Below, piece by piece: positions 1-8,530 of a stretch of DNA of 56,666 nt. Positions within the stretch are counted from its first letter, which is position 1. Every line of letters begins with the position of its first letter. Origin of the DNA: an uncultured Desulfobacterales bacterium (lineage in GTDB: Bacteria; Desulfobacterota; Desulfobacteria; Desulfobacterales; JAFDCJ01); the NCBI GenBank assembly GCA_945787595.1, contig CALZJV010000013.1:1-56666 (forward strand), given 5' to 3'. The notes beneath the pieces were generated by a model that did not search any database, was not told the origin of the DNA, and worked only from the letters and a program-made list of their open reading frames with translations. The position numbers and the translations under genes are program-made.

Positions 1-1
1 C

Positions 2-142
2 CCAATAGAATTCTCAAATGGCATTTTAGAGTGTATTCGAGCCGGGGCGCATTTGGTTGGCGGGTGTTGCGGCACTTCTCCTGAGCATATTCGTGCGGTT
101 GCCCAATGTCTATCTCAACACAATGGTGCTGGGACCTATTAG
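2..142 (+). CDS. Homocysteine S-methyltransferase domain protein, C-terminal 46 residues (partial)
   Basis: The window opens inside a gene. Reading from base 2, the frame gives 46 residues ending at TAG 140-142. They contain AGAHLVGGCCGTSPEHIRAV (residues 14-33 of the fragment), the hallmark C-terminal signature of homocysteine S-methyltransferase domains (MetH N-terminal module, BhmT, MmuM). The CC pair supplies two of the three zinc-binding cysteines that activate homocysteine thiolate. The rest lies upstream of the window, so it cannot be decided whether this is a stand-alone enzyme or a methionine-synthase-like protein. It has no functional link to the cytochrome genes that follow. Confidence 0.75.
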   Translation, partial: PIEFSNGILECIRAGAHLVGGCCGTSPEHIRAVAQCLSQHNGAGTY

Positions 143-154
143 GGTTTAATGTAA

Positions 155-245
155 CATTTTCGCCTCAAAGACACCAAAACACAAAGATACATTTTAGCAA
201 ACTGTTTTACTTTGTGTCTTTTAGCCTTTGCGGCCATTTTTCCGG
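155..245. repeat. Extragenic hairpin repeat (cacaaag / ctttgtg type)
   Basis: The segment has self-complementary arms around acaccaaaacacaaag and ctttgtgtcttttagcc. A relative with the same arms sits at 44858-44960 just upstream of an NHL gene. It looks like a dispersed noncoding hairpin element. The reading frame across it (106-315) has no recognisable protein content. Confidence 0.5.
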
Positions 246-1037
246 TTTATCCGGATTAGGATCTTTGTCTGTTAGAAATATCTCCTCTCGACGGTTGCCC
301 CGGTTCATCACGTGATAATACGCACCCGGATATTCTATTCTCGATGATCTCACCAAGGGTATTTATTGGCATAGTATATCTAATTGGTGGAATTCAAAGA
401 TCTGATATTCATGTCGATACCTTCAGATGTATTCAAGCTTTTCAGAAATCCTGAAAAGCGGCACGTCTCTCAATCATTCAGCGACCCCCGGCGAAGCTCA
501 AGATCAGCTTGGGCCCCGTCTGGTTGTGAACTCGGCAGCAGAGTTGTCGAGAATGTTTGCTAGGTCTTTAGGTCGGACGTATTGGAAGGGTTTGATGCGT
601 TGTGAAATTCCCCCGCGAGCGGGATGGCAGATTGATCTGAGCCTCTGTGAACTCTGGCAGAGATACGAGGATCCTATCGGAGGCCGGTTCTAACCACCTC
701 TTCCAGGGATGGTCGTTGACAAGAATGTTGTAGGAAAAGGGAGGCCCGAGGGCCTCCCTTTTGAAAAAATTGATTGCCTGGTAAAAAGTCCCGAGTTCGT
801 CATGCCGCACCTGATCCGGCATCCAGAACATACTAAAACGAATTTGAATGCCGTTTGGAAAGATCCCGAATGCCAGGGTGGAAAACTTAAAAACGTTCTT
901 GCAGTAGGTGGCTCCACCAACGAAATTATAAGAAGAATTTTTGAAGATGAATTTACAGCCAAACTTATAATCCGTGGCACCAATGCCATTCAAAGTTACA
1001 GCATTTTTCTTCCGAAAAAAAAACAAAGAATAAAGAA
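246..1037. other. Gene-poor intergenic stretch with repeats
   Basis: No convincing gene is seen in about 800 bases. The stretch holds a block at 618-768 that is related to 2776-2945 (same order: 'gatctgagcctctgtg', 'agatacga.gatcct', 'gaggccggttcta', 'gacaagaatgttgta', then a GC hairpin). Near 800-830 it holds a widespread extragenic motif (gtcatgccgcacctgatccg). Overlapping frames of up to 152 codons exist on both strands but contain only these repeats. Confidence 0.5.
735..766. terminator. Bidirectional GC hairpin terminator
   Basis: An 8-bp GGGAGGCC/GGCCTCCC-type stem with a tiny loop is flanked by A-rich sequence on the left and T-rich sequence on the right. It is the counterpart of the hairpin at 2913-2941 in the related block. 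No gene is seen directly upstream on either strand, so it may be a duplicated remnant. Confidence 0.5.
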
Positions 1038-1064
1038 ACAGGGGGAACGAATCGCTCCCCCACT
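1038..1064 (-). terminator. Terminator of the multicopper oxidase gene
   Basis: On the minus strand GGGGGAGCG / TTCCCCC forms a GC stem followed by TGTTTCTTTATTC. It begins about 25 bp after the stop codon at 1089, as expected for intrinsic termination of that gene. Confidence 0.65.
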
Positions 1065-1088
1065 CATCAGTACCATCAAGTACTTGCT

Positions 1089-2705
1089 TTATCTGTTAAC
1101 ACACATATCGTTTTTGTTGACCCACCGACAGTTCCGATCGCTCCTGCACGAGTCGCGGTCCAGGTAGTCAGAGCAATCCGGAGGCTGCGGGACATCGGCA
1201 CATAGGTAAGGATCTATTTGGTAGCCAGCAATGGGGTCGGGGAAATCGGGCGGTCCAAAACCACCCACCAGCACATCAGCCCAGATCATCGCTCCCAGAT
1301 CCTCATGCTCCAGGATGTGACAATGCATAATGGTCCGGCCGTCATAGGCGGTTGTGGTCACAGGATTGGTGTCGAAGCGCACCAGACAGCTGCCCGCGAT
1401 CGTGTCGTAGTACTCACCGTCCTCAAACGCCCCGCCACTGCCGCAGTCACCCTGCACCTGTTGGTGGTAGACGTGGAGGTGAAAGGGGTGATTTGTGGCA
1501 CCCTTGATAGTCCACTCCTGGATACCGGGCACATCGATGTTGAATGCGGGAATGTCTGCGTCAAACTTATCGCCATTGATGGTACGTGCACCCATACTGA
1601 TCTTGCGTACGGCGTCCGGAGTTTCAGCACGCAGGTCCCGCAGGTAGCTCGGCCGGGTCGCAGACCAGGTAGTGCCGGTAGCACCATCAGAGTAGGGTCC
1701 GACGGTTAGATCAGCAGGCAAATTGGGATCCGCAAACACATTGGCGACGACGGTGTTGTCGACGGAGATGGTCGAGTCCGCGCTGCACCTGACAGCCAGG
1801 TCAGCACGGGAGGCGCCGGTCAGTTCAATGGTGTTGTCCGGGAGAGTTTTAGGGGCCACTGTTCTCCACACGCCGTCACGGGCTATGAGAACGGCCTCAC
1901 ACTCGGGACCGACGGTCACGGTCTTCATCCTGGCGTCAGGGTCGGCGATCAACACCCGCCAGTGCTGCCATTCATTTACCGGCGTACAGAGGTTTCCCTC
2001 GACATTGCCGTTCACTGTCCATGTGGATGAGAGGGTGCCTGAGATCAAGGTATCGCCGCCATTCCCGGCAACGCCCGCCGGATCAAGAAACCCGACAGCG
2101 AGCTGACGTTCCGTCATACCGGCAACACCCGCCGGGATACCATCTCCCAAATCGTCAACAATAAGCATGCCGAAGGTGCCGCCTGCGACCTGCAGCCAGG
2201 TCGAGCCGTGGTGATGGGCGTGATACCAAAGGCTACCACCCATGTGATCGTCCGGGATATCATACACATAGTCACCACAGAAGCCGCCATTGATCAGACG
2301 GGTGACATCGTCACCGGGCGTCTCACCGGAGACGTGGAGGCCATGGGTATGAATATTGGTGATGTTCGGGTCTTTTAAGACGTTGTGTTCCGGGCTCGGT
2401 TCCTCAAAGGGTAACGTGTTTTTGAACGTCAGGACATAGGTCTGTCCCGGTGTCATAACCATCGTCGGACCGGGAATGCTGAAGTTTCCGCCTTCCTGAC
2501 GATAGGCCCGGGTTGTCAACGTATCATTTCCGATCGTGAATGTTGCTTCACCGATTTCGAGAGTTCCACTGAAATAGCCCCCTTGGCTTGTCCACTGGAA
2601 CTGGGCGGGATCTTCAATGACGTTTGTGCTTGGGCATGTACCTGCCTGAGCGATGCCCACTAAAACAAACATCGAGATTACCAAAACACTCATTAAAACC
2701 TTCAT
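1089..2705 (-). CDS. Exported multicopper oxidase
   Basis: This is a 538-residue cupredoxin-family oxidase. Residues 1-21 are a signal peptide (cleavage after AQA). All four copper-ligand clusters are present in the normal order: HTHGLH (about 119-124), WYHAHHHG (160-167), HPFHLH (about 405) and HCHILEHEDLGAM (about 458), so the type 1 Cys/His/Met site and the trinuclear site look complete. The family oxidises substrates by one-electron steps, usually reducing O2. The last 40 residues form an extra Cys-rich tail (CADVPQPPDC...CNWV-like), unusual for the family and perhaps disulfide-bonded at the surface. AGGAAG lies just before the ATG. The gene has its own terminator and stands alone. By analogy with OmpB/OmpC of Geobacter, which matter for metal-oxide reduction, a role in surface electron transfer is possible; metal oxidation or copper tolerance are alternatives. 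Confidence 0.9.
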   Translation of the reverse strand: MKVLMSVLVISMFVLVGIAQAGTCPSTNVIEDPAQFQWTSQGGYFSGTLEIGEATFTIGNDTLTTRAYRQEGGNFSIPGPTMVMTPGQTYVLTFKNTLPFEEPSPEHNVLKDPNITNIHTHGLHVSGETPGDDVTRLINGGFCGDYVYDIPDDHMGGSLWYHAHHHGSTWLQVAGGTFGMLIVDDLGDGIPAGVAGMTERQLAVGFLDPAGVAGNGGDTLISGTLSSTWTVNGNVEGNLCTPVNEWQHWRVLIADPDARMKTVTVGPECEAVLIARDGVWRTVAPKTLPDNTIELTGASRADLAVRCSADSTISVDNTVVANVFADPNLPADLTVGPYSDGATGTTWSATRPSYLRDLRAETPDAVRKISMGARTINGDKFDADIPAFNIDVPGIQEWTIKGATNHPFHLHVYHQQVQGDCGSGGAFEDGEYYDTIAGSCLVRFDTNPVTTTAYDGRTIMHCHILEHEDLGAMIWADVLVGGFGPPDFPDPIAGYQIDPYLCADVPQPPDCSDYLDRDSCRSDRNCRWVNKNDMCVNR

Positions 2706-2775
2706 CTGCTTCTTCCTTTCTTAAAAAAATTTGGTAGCTATAGATCGCTGTTAATGAGGAATATTATTTGCCTCC

Positions 2776-2945
2776 TTGAGCGGGATGACAGATTAATCTG
2801 AATTCCCCTCTCAGGGAATTCAGATCAGATAGTCTCTGAGCCTCTGTGAGAGATACGAAGATCCTTTCAGAGGCCGGTTCTAGTAGGGATGATCGTAGAC
2901 AAGAATGTTGTAAAAAAGGGGAGGCCTTTCGGCCTCCCTTTGCAG
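2776..2945. repeat. Repeat related to 618-768
   Basis: The block repeats, with small gaps, the sequence order found at 618-768, including the final GC hairpin. It lies between the multicopper oxidase and the PKD protein. Such duplicated gene tails suggest past rearrangement here. Confidence 0.45.
2911..2945 (-). terminator. Terminator of the ASPM/PKD multiheme gene
   Basis: Minus-strand GGGAGGCC-GAAA-GGCCTCCC is an 8-bp perfect stem with a GAAA loop followed by CCTTTTTTAC. It begins about 14 bp after the stop codon at 2959. Confidence 0.8.
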
Positions 2946-2958
2946 ACCATGACGATAG

Positions 2959-5900
2959 CTATTTGACAGTTGTCGTGGCCGTAGCTACGTCACTATCAGG
3001 ATCGTCGTCCGCAATGGTCGCCGTCCACATGATATTGCCGGTCGCGGTCGGCGTATAAGACAAGAAATCGTGCCAAATCCGCGATCCGCCGAGCGGGGCG
3101 GAAACCATCATGGTCTCATTATAGACTTCCACACCGCTCTGCATACCGATAACAGTGGTCGGCCTCGGCAAGTCAACGGCGCCGCTGTTTTTGATCTGCA
3201 GACGGATCGTAACCACATCACCGCGGCTGAGTTTGACGCTCTTTGGTACCGAGAACTTGGTGATGTCGAGGTCCACCGGCTGGGCGGCCGGATCAATCGT
3301 GGCGATGGTGGTGGCCGTGTCGGTCAACCCATCGTTATCGGTCACCGTCAGGCTAACCGTGAAGGTCCCGGCAGCAGAGTAAGTGTGGGTCGGACTGACC
3401 CCCGTGCCGGTGTTGCCGTCGCCGAAATCCCATGCGTAACTCACGATGGTTCCATCCGGGTCGGAAGATCCGGCGCCGTCAAACTGAACCGCCACTCCTG
3501 CAGTTCCCGTGTAGGGACCGTTGGGGTCGGCCACCGGCGGCTGGAGTTGAACAATCGTCGCCGTCGTGGTGGCCGTATCGGTCAAGCCATCGTTATCGGT
3601 CACCGTCAGGCTAACGGTGAAGGTCCCGGCAGCAGTGTAGATGTGGGTTGGATTCACTCCCGTGCCGGTGTTGCCGTCGCCGAAATCCCATGCGTAACTC
3701 TGGATGGTGCCATCCGGGTCGGAGGAGCCTGATCCGTTGAATTGCACCGGCACACCGACGGTCCCGTTATACGGACCGTTGGGGTCGGCCACCGGCGGCT
3801 GGAGCTGCACAATCGTCGCCGTCGTGGCGGCCGTATCGGTCAACCCATCGTTATCGGTCACCGTCAGGCTAACGGTGAAGGTCCCGGCAGCAGTGTAGCT
3901 GTGGGTTGGATTCACTCCCGTGCCGGTGTTGCCGTCGCCGAAATCCCAGGCGTAACTCTGGATGGTGCCATCCGGGTCGGAGGAGCCTGACCCGTCGAAT
4001 TGCACCGGCACACCGACGGTCCCGTTATACGGGCCGTTGGGGTCGGCCACGGGCGGTTGGAGCTGCGCAATCGTCGCCGTCGTGGTGGCCGTATCGGTTA
4101 AGCTTCCATCATCGGTGACGGTAAGGGAGACGGTGTAGCTCCCGACAGCAGCATAGGTATGGCTTGGACTGACCCCCGTGCCGGTGTTGCCGTCACCGAA
4201 ATCCCAGGCGTAACTCACGATGGTGCCATCCGGATCGAAGGATCCGGAACCGTCAAACAGCACGGGCTGTCCGGCGGTTCCTGTGTAGGGGCCGTTGGGG
4301 TCGGCCACGGGCGGCTGGTTTGCGACGACCACACCGGCCCCGACGAGCGAGACGTTGACGGTGGGCTCATCCGGATCGTTGCTGACCACCTGGAGGGTAG
4401 CGCTGTGATTGTTCACATCCGAGGGCGTGTAGTCGATGGGAATCCCTTGCGCTAAGCCCGTCGGTGTCACGGTGAAGGGTACCGGGGGGGCAGCCGGGTT
4501 CAACTGGAAGTCCGGATCCCCCGTGAGATTGATATCGTTGACCACACAGTCTGCGTCACCGAGGTTATCGATGATGGCATACATGAGACGGGTGTCACCC
4601 ACTGCCACCGATCCGAAGTCGAGCACTAACGGCGTGACGTGAATGTCGCACTCAAGGACCGGAGGGATTCCCGTCCCGGAGAGGGAAACAGTTACGTTCG
4701 GCTCGTCGGGATCGTCGCTGGCCACCTCCAGTGTGCCGCTATCGTCGCCGAGGTCTGAAGGCGCGTAGTTTACGGGCACTGCCACCGATCCGCCGGAGGG
4801 CACGGTGAAGGGCACCGCCGGGGCGCCAGGATTGAGGGTTAAGTCCGTCCCGGTGACAGTGAGTCCGGTCACCGTCAAATCCCGCTCGCCCAGGTTCTGG
4901 ATGGTGGTTGATAGGGTAGCGGTGTTGCCCTGCTCCACCGAACCGAAGTCGAGGATCAGGGGTGAGACGTCAATGTCCTGGTCCGCCTGCGGTGGAATCC
5001 CCGTCCCCGAGAGCGAGGCGGTGACCGTGGGCTCGTCGGGATCGTCACTGGCGACCTCCAGCGTTCCGCTGTCGCCGCCGAGCTCCGCGGGCGCGTAGTC
5101 CACGGGTACGTCCACCGATCCGCCTGGCAGCACAGTGAAGGGAACCGTCGGCGCGCTCGGATTGATAGCGAAGTCCGGGCTGCCCGCGAGCGTGAGTCCG
5201 GTAACCGTCAGGTCGGCTCGGCCCACGTTCTGAACGGCCAGGGTGCGGGTCGAAGTCATCCCCACCTCGACACCTCCGAAATCGACCGCCAGCGGACTGA
5301 TCTGGATGTCCGGGGTCGGAGGGATACCGGTCCCGGAGATCGCAACGGTCACGTTGGTCTCGTCCAGATCGTTACTGACCACCTGGAGGGTAGCGCTGTG
5401 AATGTTTACAGCCGAGGGCGTGTAGTCGATGGGAATCCCTCTCGCCAAGCCCGTCGGTGTAATGGTGAAGGGGGGTATGGGCGCAGCCGGGTTCAACCGG
5501 AAGTCCGGGTCCCCCGTGAGATTGATATCGCTGACCACACAGTCCGCGTCACCGGTGTTGTCGATGATCACGTACCGCGTGACCTTGATGCCCACCTCGA
5601 CTGATCCGAAGTCGAGGGTCAGGGGTGAGACATCGATGTCGCACTGCTGGGTCGGAGCCACACCTTCCCCGGAGAGAGACACAGTGACGGTGGGTTCGTC
5701 GGGATCGTCGCTGGTGATGTCGAGCGAACCGCTATCCGGGCCTTCTTCCCCGGGCGTGTAATCGATGGGTACATCCACAAAGCCTCCGCCGGGCACGATA
5801 AAGGGCACCGACGGTGCACTGGGACTGAAAGCAAAGTCCAAACTCCCCGTGAGGGTGAGGTCGGTCACTGTCAGATCGGCGTCGCCCAGATTGCTGATGG

Positions 5901-6102
5901 TGGCGGTGCGGGTCGCTGTTGAGAAGACCGACACCTGGCCGAAATCGAGCACGAGGGGGCTCACGTCAATATCGCGTGGCGCGATCCCCGTCCCAGAGAG
6001 GGCAACAGTCAGCGTGGGTGTGTCCGGGTCGTCACTGCCTATATCGAGCGTGCCGCTGTCTCCGCCCAGACCTGAGGGCGCGTAATCGATGGGTACGTCC
6101 AC
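2959..6102 (-). CDS. ASPM-repeat and PKD-domain surface protein, 3' part of a broken multiheme gene
   Basis: This frame is the C-terminal part of the gene that starts at 7311; it stays open upstream to about 6345, so the GTG at 6102 is not a true start. It encodes about five and a half Ig-like ASPM/SPD-2/Hydin repeats ('choice-of-anchor D', about 110 residues, core DIDVSPLVLDFG ... VDVPIDYAP ... DDPDEPTVTVSLSGTG). Four PKD domains follow (each with PPVADPNGPY, SFDPDG or SSDPDG, and YAWDFGDGNTGTG). The last domain of about 100 residues is CARDB-like. No transmembrane anchor or sorting signal is seen. Such beta-sandwich chains typically make long extracellular stalks. Many repeats are nearly identical at DNA level, which favours recombination and misassembly. 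Domain calls are firm; the surface location is inferred. Confidence 0.8.
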   Translation of the reverse strand: MDVPIDYAPSGLGGDSGTLDIGSDDPDTPTLTVALSGTGIAPRDIDVSPLVLDFGQVSVFSTATRTATISNLGDADLTVTDLTLTGSLDFAFSPSAPSVPFIVPGGGFVDVPIDYTPGEEGPDSGSLDITSDDPDEPTVTVSLSGEGVAPTQQCDIDVSPLTLDFGSVEVGIKVTRYVIIDNTGDADCVVSDINLTGDPDFRLNPAAPIPPFTITPTGLARGIPIDYTPSAVNIHSATLQVVSNDLDETNVTVAISGTGIPPTPDIQISPLAVDFGGVEVGMTSTRTLAVQNVGRADLTVTGLTLAGSPDFAINPSAPTVPFTVLPGGSVDVPVDYAPAELGGDSGTLEVASDDPDEPTVTASLSGTGIPPQADQDIDVSPLILDFGSVEQGNTATLSTTIQNLGERDLTVTGLTVTGTDLTLNPGAPAVPFTVPSGGSVAVPVNYAPSDLGDDSGTLEVASDDPDEPNVTVSLSGTGIPPVLECDIHVTPLVLDFGSVAVGDTRLMYAIIDNLGDADCVVNDINLTGDPDFQLNPAAPPVPFTVTPTGLAQGIPIDYTPSDVNNHSATLQVVSNDPDEPTVNVSLVGAGVVVANQPPVADPNGPYTGTAGQPVLFDGSGSFDPDGTIVSYAWDFGDGNTGTGVSPSHTYAAVGSYTVSLTVTDDGSLTDTATTTATIAQLQPPVADPNGPYNGTVGVPVQFDGSGSSDPDGTIQSYAWDFGDGNTGTGVNPTHSYTAAGTFTVSLTVTDNDGLTDTAATTATIVQLQPPVADPNGPYNGTVGVPVQFNGSGSSDPDGTIQSYAWDFGDGNTGTGVNPTHIYTAAGTFTVSLTVTDNDGLTDTATTTATIVQLQPPVADPNGPYTGTAGVAVQFDGAGSSDPDGTIVSYAWDFGDGNTGTGVSPTHTYSAAGTFTVSLTVTDNDGLTDTATTIATIDPAAQPVDLDITKFSVPKSVKLSRGDVVTIRLQIKNSGAVDLPRPTTVIGMQSGVEVYNETMMVSAPLGGSRIWHDFLSYTPTATGNIMWTATIADDDPDSDVATATTTVK

Positions 6103-6250
6103 CTGCTGGCCGAGGGAGACGGTGAAGGGAACGATGGGTGCTCCCGCACCTAGAGCGAAATCAGCGCCAGTAACTGTGAGGGCGTCGACAACACAATCGG
6201 CGGTTCCGTTGTTTTGGATCGTCGCGGAGAGGGTGGCGACATTGCCGACC

Positions 6251-7311
6251 TCAACGGATCCGAAATCGAGGGCCAGGGGCGAGACGGCGATGTCGCATCC
6301 GCCGGCCGGTGGGATACCTGTCCCGGCGAGCGAGACGGTGACGGTCTTCGTCTACGGGGGTGTAGTCCACGGGTACATCTACCGATCCGCCCGGGGGCAC
6401 ATTGAAGGGCAGTGTCGGCGCGGCCGGATTGAAGTCAAAGTCCAGACTTCCCGTCAGGGTAAGTCCCGTTACCGTCAGGTCTTGCCCGCCCAGGTTCCGG
6501 ATCGTCGTCATGAGGGTCGCCGTATTGCCGATGGTCACCGTCCCGAAGTCGAGGGCCAGGGGCGTGACATCTATGTCCTGCGGGGGCAGGCAATTGGTAT
6601 CCGCGGCGTCGTAAGCGTCGTCTCCGTCGTTGTCGAGGCCGAGGAACGCCGGGGCGTCGGAGGAGAAGTCTTCTGGAAAGCCTGGTGCAGGGTTGCACGG
6701 GTCCAGAGGGGTTCCAGTGATATCGTTCGTTACGGACGAATACCAGGCCGGCATGGTGTTTTCACCCACAGGGGTGAAGGCGGCCGGATTGGCGTCGGCA
6801 TGGCAATCGACGCACGTGAGACCCCCGCCGTCAGGCGGAGCTCCTGCACCAGTATGGTGCTGCCGCAGGCCGGCTCCCCAACCCATGCCGAGCGTGTTCG
6901 GGTTACCGACCGTATCTTCTGCCCGGCCGTGGCATCCGCTACAGGAAATGGCGTTAACGCCGTCCGCAGCGTTAGCGGAGCTGCTGAGGTTTGTCGTTCT
7001 GCCGGAGGTTCCTGCTCCGCCGTGGCAGTTGTCACAGCTACTTCCAACAGTGGTATTGTTCAAGTGGGCATTGTGGAGACTGTCTCCCCAGGCAAGGCCC
7101 TCGGCCTGCGACTGGTAATTATTGTTATCCCGGAAGCCGGTGTGACACTGGCCGCAACCTCCCACGTCGTTCGTAGCGTCTGAGTAGAATTGATAAGCCT
7201 GAACGTCAGGCACCCCAAGGGCAAGAATTGATAAGCCTGAACGTCAGGCACCCCAAGGGCAGTGATTGCCAGGGCAATGGTGCAGAAGCAAATAATGAAG
7301 ACTCGTCTCAT
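6251..7311 (-). pseudogene. Tetraheme + ASPM protein, 5' part of the broken multiheme gene
   Basis: The ATG at 7311 opens a clear signal peptide (MRRVFIICFCTIALAITALG, then VPDVQA). A 38-bp exact tandem duplication (7186-7261) then shifts the frame. With one copy removed the protein continues into four heme motifs, CGQCH, CDNCH, CSGCH and CVDCH (7148 to 6800), an Asp-rich linker (LDNDGDDAYDAADTN) and the first ASPM repeat (QDIDVTPLALDFG). At about 6350, in ...VDYTPVDE, the frame breaks again: roughly 50 bp of repeat sequence seem to be missing, and the next repeat resumes in the 2959-6102 frame (TVTVSLAGTGIPPAGGCDI). Repaired, the protein would have about 1,400 residues: signal, 4 hemes, 7 ASPM, 4 PKD, CARDB-like. 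Transcription is probably from the sigma54 promoter and riboswitch at 7586-8215. Either an assembly fault or a decayed gene. Confidence 0.75.
7186..7261. repeat. 38-bp exact tandem duplication inside the signal-peptide region
   Basis: Bases 7186-7223 and 7224-7261 are identical (agaattgataagcctgaacg... caagggca). Because 38 is not a multiple of 3, the duplication cuts the signal peptide off from the heme domain. Removing one unit restores a continuous frame. Confidence 0.95.
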
Positions 7312-7585
7312 GTGTTGGTTCTCCTTTCCAAATCTGAGGTTTTCCGATAAGATAAAAATTTAAAAAAGCTATGGTAGAACAGTCAGATACTCAACCCTCC
7401 CTCCCGGATCCCGGCGTGCGGTATTACCGCACCGGGCTCTTCGAATCTGCTCACTTACGTACTGACAATCGTTATACAAAGGGTTTCAGTTTGCCGATTG
7501 ATTTTGGGAATGTACTGTCTCCTGAGCAGCTTGGCTCAATATTTCTTAAGACCGTCGCCACCTGCTCAATGCCATAAGGTCGGAA

Positions 7586-7627
7586 ACAAAAACAGCCGAG
7601 TTGCTCAAGTTTTTGGCAACCCGGCTG
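7586..7627 (-). terminator. Riboswitch expression platform: intrinsic terminator (leader of the 7311 gene)
   Basis: On the minus strand CAGCCGGGTTGC pairs with GCAACTCGGCTG across an 11-nt loop and is followed by TTTTTG. The 5' arm is the 3' strand of the GEMM aptamer (GCCGGGTTGCC), so ligand binding should block the terminator and switch transcription on. Confidence 0.8.
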
Positions 7628-7681
7628 TCTGTTTAAGACCCGTGGCTTTCCGTCCCCGATTCAGCGGGGTTGGCTTTATCA
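7615..7681 (-). ncRNA. GEMM-I (cyclic-di-GMP-I type) riboswitch aptamer, copy 1
   Basis: The minus strand carries the conserved GEMM-I core: AAAGCCAACC, a CCCCG/CGGGG P1b hairpin, GGACGGAAAGCCACGGGTCT, and AGCCGGGTTGCC. Near-identical copies lie at 23229-23297 and 35865-35935, each upstream of a multiheme gene. Compared with the Vibrio Vc2 aptamer, the G21-C46 pair appears swapped to C-G in all three copies, a compensatory change that argues for a functional fold. The pocket base just before it is G, as in c-di-GMP binders; related riboswitches in Geobacter bind cGAMP. It lies about 300 nt upstream of the start at 7311. Confidence 0.82.
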
Positions 7682-8200
7682 TTGGGTGAATTGTTACATA
7701 GTAAAAGATAAATCCTAAAGTGATCGGTTCCAGGTTCAGGGTCCAAGGTTCAAAGGTTATAAAATGCTGATTTTTGAAGCTATGTACTCCACTTTTCGGA
7801 TTGACCTCTTTCACCCATTAGGTGAAACATGGAATTCGACCCGATTGGCGCGTAATACGATTGTCAGAGACCAGTTAACGCATTTTAACTGGGAACCCCT
7901 GGCCCAGACCTGATTTCAAGAAGTTGTATCCACGGCATATGGTTTTAATAGCAGAGGGTTGATCTCCTTGATGACGGCCGTCGCACCAGGGCGGATGTAA
8001 TTTTAATTATTATTTGGATTGCAAAAACCATGCAAATTTCCGAATAATTTCAACCTTCGATAAATATCAGATAGTTATAACAATTTCTGTCCAAATTTTT
8101 ATGAAAAAAATTACCTATTTTCCTGTAAGCAATTATTGAGATTAGCGAAGGCCAATGAAATATGTGGTCTTGTGAATTCAGTCTTATTAGTCATTAATAC
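7682..8200. other. Insertion between promoter and riboswitch of the 7311 gene
   Basis: In the two sister leaders the sigma54 site is 45-60 bp from the aptamer; here it is about 520 bp away. The extra DNA has no gene. It includes a dispersed element (7897-7994) also present at 14497-14597, and low-complexity text such as 'ggttccaggttcagggtccaaggttc'. It would lengthen the leader RNA to nearly 900 nt. Confidence 0.6.
7897..7994. repeat. Dispersed element with CCCTGG...CCAGGG ends, copy 1
   Basis: The element begins ccctggcccagacctgattt and ends gccgtcgcaccagggcgg, so its ends are imperfect inverted repeats. A second copy lies at 14497-14597. No coding capacity. It resembles a MITE or REP-type sequence. 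Confidence 0.55.
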
Positions 8201-8215
8201 GCAAATAATGTGCCA
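8201..8215 (-). promoter_or_regulatory. Sigma54 (-24/-12) promoter P1
   Basis: Minus strand TGGCACATTATTTGC has the invariant GG and GC separated by exactly 10 bp and matches the consensus TGGCAC-N5-TTGC perfectly. The same site occurs at the same place in two sister leaders. Transcription would start near 8189. Confidence 0.82.
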
Positions 8216-8530
8216 TATTTAGCAAATGCGGCGATTTCGGATATCGAATTATTGCGAGCTCAAGGCCGGGCCGCCTAAGTATATAAAATGACACCATTAA
8301 AGGTATTCGAACCCAATGGGCCGATTCCGCAAAATTGGATCGGCAAGATGCAGGTTCAAACAACAATAAACGTAGGCCCGTATCATCGTGTTTTTAATTT
8401 GGACACAATGATACGTAAAAATTAAATTTAATTGTATTTAAAATGGGTTATCAGTGTCTAAAACCGATACACTTTTACCGGCAGATGGACAATTGGTGAG
8501 CGGCGGCTGCGGCAGGACACGCAATATCAT
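8216..8530 (-). promoter_or_regulatory. Conserved upstream cassette, copy A (putative activator binding region)
   Basis: About 300 bp upstream of P1 is conserved with 23372-23690 and more loosely with 36340-36735. Shared blocks include 'attgcgagctcaag', 'gacaccattaaaggtattcg', 'ttggatcggcaag', an inverted repeat at 8379-8415 (CGTATCAT...ATGATACG), and 'gatacactttt.ccggcagatggacaatt' at about 8466-8494. The tract has no shared open frame. Its place behind a sigma54 promoter suggests enhancer sites for an activator of the NtrC class. Confidence 0.6.

Noticed and set aside
568..1167. Overlapping frames of up to 152 codons on both strands.
   Set aside because: They translate extragenic repeats (the 'atgccgcacctgatccggcat' motif and the GC hairpin), have no ribosome site and no protein-like pattern.
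3070..7183. Many long plus-strand frames, up to 364 codons, opposite the ASPM/PKD gene.
   Set aside because: They are mirror frames of a GC-rich repetitive coding sequence; the minus strand has clear domains, signal peptide and terminator.
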